From: Prevotellaceae bacterium | Lineage (GTDB): Bacteria > Bacteroidota > Bacteroidia > Bacteroidales > Bacteroidaceae | NCBI GenBank assembly: GCA_030536165.1 | Contig: JAUNQM010000109.1 | Span: forward strand, 1 to 7,820 | Length of the DNA: 7,820 nucleotides | Direction: 5' to 3' | Shown here: piece after piece, positions 6,101 to 7,820 of the stretch | Layout: every line of letters starts with the position of its first letter | Numbering within the stretch: position 1 is the first letter of the stretch | Notes under the pieces: model-generated | Seen by the model: only the letters and a program-made list of their open reading frames with translations | Database searches by the model: none | Told to the model about the DNA's origin: nothing | Made by a program: the position numbers and the translations under genes

Positions 6101-6122
6101 ATATTGCACGCGCGCGTAATAT
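6101..6122. other. Alternating CG palindrome in A/T-rich DNA
   Basis: ACGCGCGCGT (6108-6117) is a ten-base palindrome of alternating C and G, flanked by ATATT on the left and AATAT on the right, with two extra bases (GC) on the left side. Alternating CG tracts can adopt Z-form DNA. It stands out in an otherwise A/T-rich leader and could be a protein site. Confidence 0.35.
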
Positions 6123-6142
6123 AATAAGGTATATTCACGCCT

Positions 6143-6163
6143 TCAATTGTCAATTTTCAATTA
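6143..6163 (+). repeat. Three TCAATT heptamer repeats
   Basis: TCAATTG, TCAATTT and TCAATTA follow each other at a period of exactly seven bases (starts at 6143, 6150 and 6157). It is a short simple repeat in the helicase leader with no known role. Confidence 0.6.
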
Positions 6164-6174
6164 TCTATTACTTT

Positions 6175-6273
6175 AGCCTTTCATACCTTAGGTGTAACAA
6201 GCCTCACACCTGAGGTGTTAGGGGGACTCACTCCTTAGGTGTGACACTCGAAACACCTAAGGTGTGAAAGGCT
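6175..6273. repeat. Four-unit CCTNAGG palindrome array
   Basis: Four palindromes, CCTTAGG (6186), CCTGAGG (6209), CCTTAGG (6233) and CCTAAGG (6256), are spaced 23, 24 and 23 bases apart. Units 2 and 4 extend to the full ACACCT/AGGTGT; units 1 and 3 keep this on one side. The consensus continues as GTGTGA, and units alternate in orientation. The outer arms (6175-6195 and 6253-6273) are inverted repeats with one mismatch in 21, so the whole block can also fold into one long stem. It lies about 200 bp upstream of the helicase and 73 bp beyond the fusion enzyme stop. It may be a multi-site operator, a bidirectional transcript end or a palindromic repeat element. Confidence 0.85.
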
Positions 6274-6345
6274 GATATTAAGGAGGACTCTATCAAGGCA
6301 TAGTGAATGCTCCGCATTAGAGCCACCAAGACCACAGCTAACGGT

Positions 6346-7404
6346 CTATCTATCAGCGTCAACAGTGAATTTCAAATCACTTTGTTGCCTTACACTCTCC
6401 TCGTGTATTGCCTCGAATATTGCCTTCACGCAATCTGCATCAACATTCCGTTTTTGAGCCTCGTTCATCAAGCGTTCAAGCACCGATTTGTACCTATTAC
6501 TCTGGAAGACAGTCATGTTATTTTCCTTCTTGTAACGGCCTATCTCGCGGCAAATCTCCATTCTGCGTGCGATGACATCTATCATCTGTGAGTCAAGTTC
6601 GTCGATTTGCTTGCGCAAGATGTTGATCTGTTCGAGTTTTGAATCGTGGTCGCGAACCGTAAGCGAGGCAAGAACCGCGCCTAACTCTTTCGGCATCAAT
6701 TGCTGCTGCGAATCGCTTAATGCCTTTTCCGGAGAGCAATGGCACTCAATCATCAGTCCGTCGAAGCCTAAATCGAGCGCTTGCTGTGAGATAGGAGCGA
6801 CGAGTTCACGTTTACCTCCGATGTGGCTTGGGTCGCACAACAATGGTATTTCAGGCATTCTTCTGCGAAAATCCATAGGCAACTGCCACATAGGATTATT
6901 GCGATATTCGCTTCTTCCATACGTCGAAAATCCACGATGGACTGCCGCTATTTTGCTGATTCCTGCCGCCTTGATTCGCTCTATGCTACCAATCCAAAGG
7001 TCAACATCGGGGTTTGTGGGGTTCTTCACAAATACCTGAATGTCGCGCGATACATGGCTCAATTCATCGGCAATGGCTTGTACCAAGAAAGGATTTGCCG
7101 TCGTGCGCGCCCCAATCCAAAGGATGTCAACACCGTAATCAAGTGCAAGTCTCACATGTTCAGGCGTTGCAACTTCCACAGCCACTTTCATCGAGAGATC
7201 CTTCTTTACTCGACCAAGCCACTTTAAAGCTTCCTCACCGCGCCCTTCAAAACATCCAGGATGAGTGCGTGGTTTCCACACTCCAACACGGAAAGTCGTT
7301 ATGCCCATCGACGCAAGCAATGTCGCTGTCTCCATGACTTGGCTTTCGCTTTCAGCGGCACACGGGCCTGCAATTATGTAGCAATCCTTTAAGTTATTTA
7401 TCAT
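6346..7404 (-). CDS. Bifunctional DAHP synthase / chorismate mutase (type II, AroQ)
   Basis: Catalyses two steps of aromatic amino acid synthesis in the cytoplasm: condensation of phosphoenolpyruvate with erythrose-4-phosphate to DAHP, and chorismate to prephenate. Residues 1-250 are a type I beta (KdsA-like) DAHP synthase: GPCAAES (13-19) with metal-binding C15, KPRTHPGCFEGRG (44-56), IGART (98-102), VKNP (126-129), HRGF (156-159), DPSHIGGKRE (191-200) with H194, and IECH (219-222) with E220. Residues 255-345 are an all-helical AroQ mutase: LRKQIDELDSQMIDVIARR, EIGRYKKEN and the C-terminal helices to about 340. The 352-residue length fits the Bacteroidetes fusion, in which the mutase part may also mediate feedback control. 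No prephenate dehydratase, aminotransferase or prephenate dehydrogenase gene is adjacent in the window; the gaps are 351 and at least 416 bp. The start at 7404 gives a compact N-terminus just before the first beta strand. Confidence 0.94.
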   Translation of the reverse strand: MINNLKDCYIIAGPCAAESESQVMETATLLASMGITTFRVGVWKPRTHPGCFEGRGEEALKWLGRVKKDLSMKVAVEVATPEHVRLALDYGVDILWIGARTTANPFLVQAIADELSHVSRDIQVFVKNPTNPDVDLWIGSIERIKAAGISKIAAVHRGFSTYGRSEYRNNPMWQLPMDFRRRMPEIPLLCDPSHIGGKRELVAPISQQALDLGFDGLMIECHCSPEKALSDSQQQLMPKELGAVLASLTVRDHDSKLEQINILRKQIDELDSQMIDVIARRMEICREIGRYKKENNMTVFQSNRYKSVLERLMNEAQKRNVDADCVKAIFEAIHEESVRQQSDLKFTVDADR

Positions 7405-7452
7405 TGTCGTTTTCTTTTATTCAACTTACGCAAGTTCGCACATTGTTGATTT

Positions 7453-7476
7453 TATCTCACGCAGAGAAAATTCTGA
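7453..7476 (-). repeat. Repeat B remnant with both end motifs
   Basis: On the minus strand this reads TCAGAATTTT joined directly to CTCTGCGTGAGAT. The first block matches the left part of repeat B (TCAGAATTTTAGCAG), the second its right end (CTCTGCGTGAAAT). It looks like an inverted copy that lost its interior, about 50 to 75 bp upstream of the fusion enzyme start. Chance similarity of such short blocks cannot be excluded. Confidence 0.4.
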
Positions 7477-7490
7477 CCTTATCAGGTATG

Positions 7491-7548
7491 CATTCTAATG
7501 CTGTCGCAAGCCCAAAACGAGTTTTGAACTTGCACCATCATTAGAATG
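7491..7548. repeat. 58 bp symmetrical inverted repeat
   Basis: CATTCTAATG and CATTAGAATG (10 pairs) enclose GCAAG/CTTGC (5 pairs) and CAAAAC/GTTTTG (6 pairs) around a two-base GA loop. The unpaired steps are equal on both sides: 5 versus 5 and 2 versus 2 bases. All 21 possible pairs are perfect. It lies 87 to 144 bp upstream of the fusion enzyme start and directly beside repeat B. It could be an RNA hairpin in the leader or a small palindromic element. Confidence 0.8.
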
Positions 7549-7550
7549 TT

Positions 7551-7790
7551 ACATCTTCGATGTCTCAGAATTTTAGCAGAGGCGCAAAGGAGCGCAGAGT
7601 TTTCTCTATTCAGCAAATCTTTTGCGTTCTCTGTTTCTCTGCGATGCAACTTGAAATTTCTGTAAAGAACGTATATCGAATTTGTAAAGTTTTGACGAAT
7701 GCTCGCATACGGCAGAAGTTTACAAAAACGATATTAAGGCGTAAGCCTTTCAAGTTGCACTCTGCGTGAAATCATACATACGAAACTTAT
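7551..7790 (+). repeat. Repeat B, full copy 2
   Basis: Same orientation and extent as the copy at 3297-3534, with scattered substitutions and a small length change near the middle. ACATC/GATGT at the left end and AAGGC/GCCTT (7736-7749) are kept, as is the inverted pair TGCAACTTGAAA (7645-7656) with TTTCAAGTTGCA (7748-7759). The inner AAGTTC/GAACTT stem is degraded here. Differences from copy 1 across the longest shared frame fall on first codon positions more than third, which argues against protein coding. Confidence 0.9.
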
Positions 7791-7820
7791 ATTCTTATAT
7801 AGATGCTATAGAAACTATAG

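Larger units (their letters stand above)
5995..6345. other. Intergenic region between the fusion enzyme and the helicase
   Basis: A 351 bp gap that serves as the leader of the helicase unit. Near the helicase are a T7-GC-A8 palindrome, an alternating CG block and three TCAATT repeats; further right is a four-unit CCTNAGG palindrome array. Next to the fusion enzyme stop is a weak AATGC/GCATT stem (5 pairs, GGA loop) with no T-run. I see no consensus -7/-33 promoter pair and no gene. Confidence 0.7.
7405..7820. other. Region upstream of the DAHP synthase/chorismate mutase
   Basis: At least 416 bp without a credible gene. It contains a short remnant of repeat B (7453-7476), a 58 bp inverted repeat (7491-7548), a full copy of repeat B (7551-7790), and at the window edge two CTATAG palindromes separated by AAA (7806-7820). 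The promoter of the fusion enzyme is expected here but no consensus -7/-33 pair is evident. The 69-codon frame at 7560-7769 lies wholly in repeat B and is not conserved. Confidence 0.7.

Noticed and set aside
6175..6273. CRISPR array
   Set aside because: The units are short palindromes with spacers of about 10-17 bases in alternating orientation, and no cas gene is present.
6572..7227. Plus-strand frames opposite the DAHP synthase/chorismate mutase
   Set aside because: They overlap the catalytic motifs of the real gene on the other strand and look like chance frames.
7560..7769. 69-codon plus-strand frame inside repeat B copy 2
   Set aside because: The equivalent frame in copy 1 shifts and stops early, and substitutions between copies favour first codon positions over third, so it is not under protein selection.
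7789..7820. End of a minus-strand gene entering from the right edge
   Set aside because: A frame ending in TAA near 7788 stays open to the edge, but only about ten codons are visible and the sequence is A/T-rich with CTATAG palindromes; it cannot be supported.

Overview
The window looks like a stretch of a Bacteroidales chromosome, most likely a Prevotella-type genome. The clues are the short ManA, the ROK hexokinase, the fused DAHP synthase/chorismate mutase, an exported protein with a Bacteroidetes-style beta-rich N-terminus, the lack of clear Shine-Dalgarno sequences, and the type of intergenic repeats. This assignment rests on recognising protein families, not on a database search. All five convincing genes lie on the minus strand and are read from right to left. 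Only about 69% of the window is coding. Five gaps of 337 to 697 bp separate the genes, and all five contain palindromes or dispersed repeats.

From left to right: a 697 bp gene-free region carries two near-identical 131 bp multi-hairpin repeats and ends in the terminator of manA. Next comes manA (mannose-6-phosphate isomerase, 698-1660). A 337 bp gap holds an inverted, diverged copy of a second repeat family and a G/C-rich hairpin. The ROK sugar kinase follows (1998-2945). A 590 bp gap contains a palindrome close to the kinase start, a pair of opposed hairpin repeats, one of them apparently split by a small insertion, and a full ~240 bp copy of the second repeat family. Then comes a two-gene unit: a RecD-like SF1 DNA helicase (4549-5994) whose TGA stop overlaps the ATG of an exported protein of unknown function (3536-4552). 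A 351 bp gap upstream of the helicase has an evenly spaced CCTNAGG palindrome array and an unusual A/T- and CG-alternating leader. The bifunctional DAHP synthase/chorismate mutase is at 6346-7404, followed by a 416 bp gap with a symmetrical 58 bp inverted repeat and a second full copy of the ~240 bp repeat.

The genes are mostly housekeeping: ManA and the ROK kinase handle hexose phosphates, and the fusion enzyme starts the shikimate pathway and commits chorismate to phenylalanine and tyrosine. No CRISPR array, transposase, phage gene, tRNA, rRNA or evident new defence system was found. The most interesting material is non-coding: a hairpin family whose stems differ but whose flanks and loop are shared, a structured ~240 bp repeat with no sign of coding constraint, a possible 71 bp insertion with 6 bp duplication, and the CCTNAGG array.
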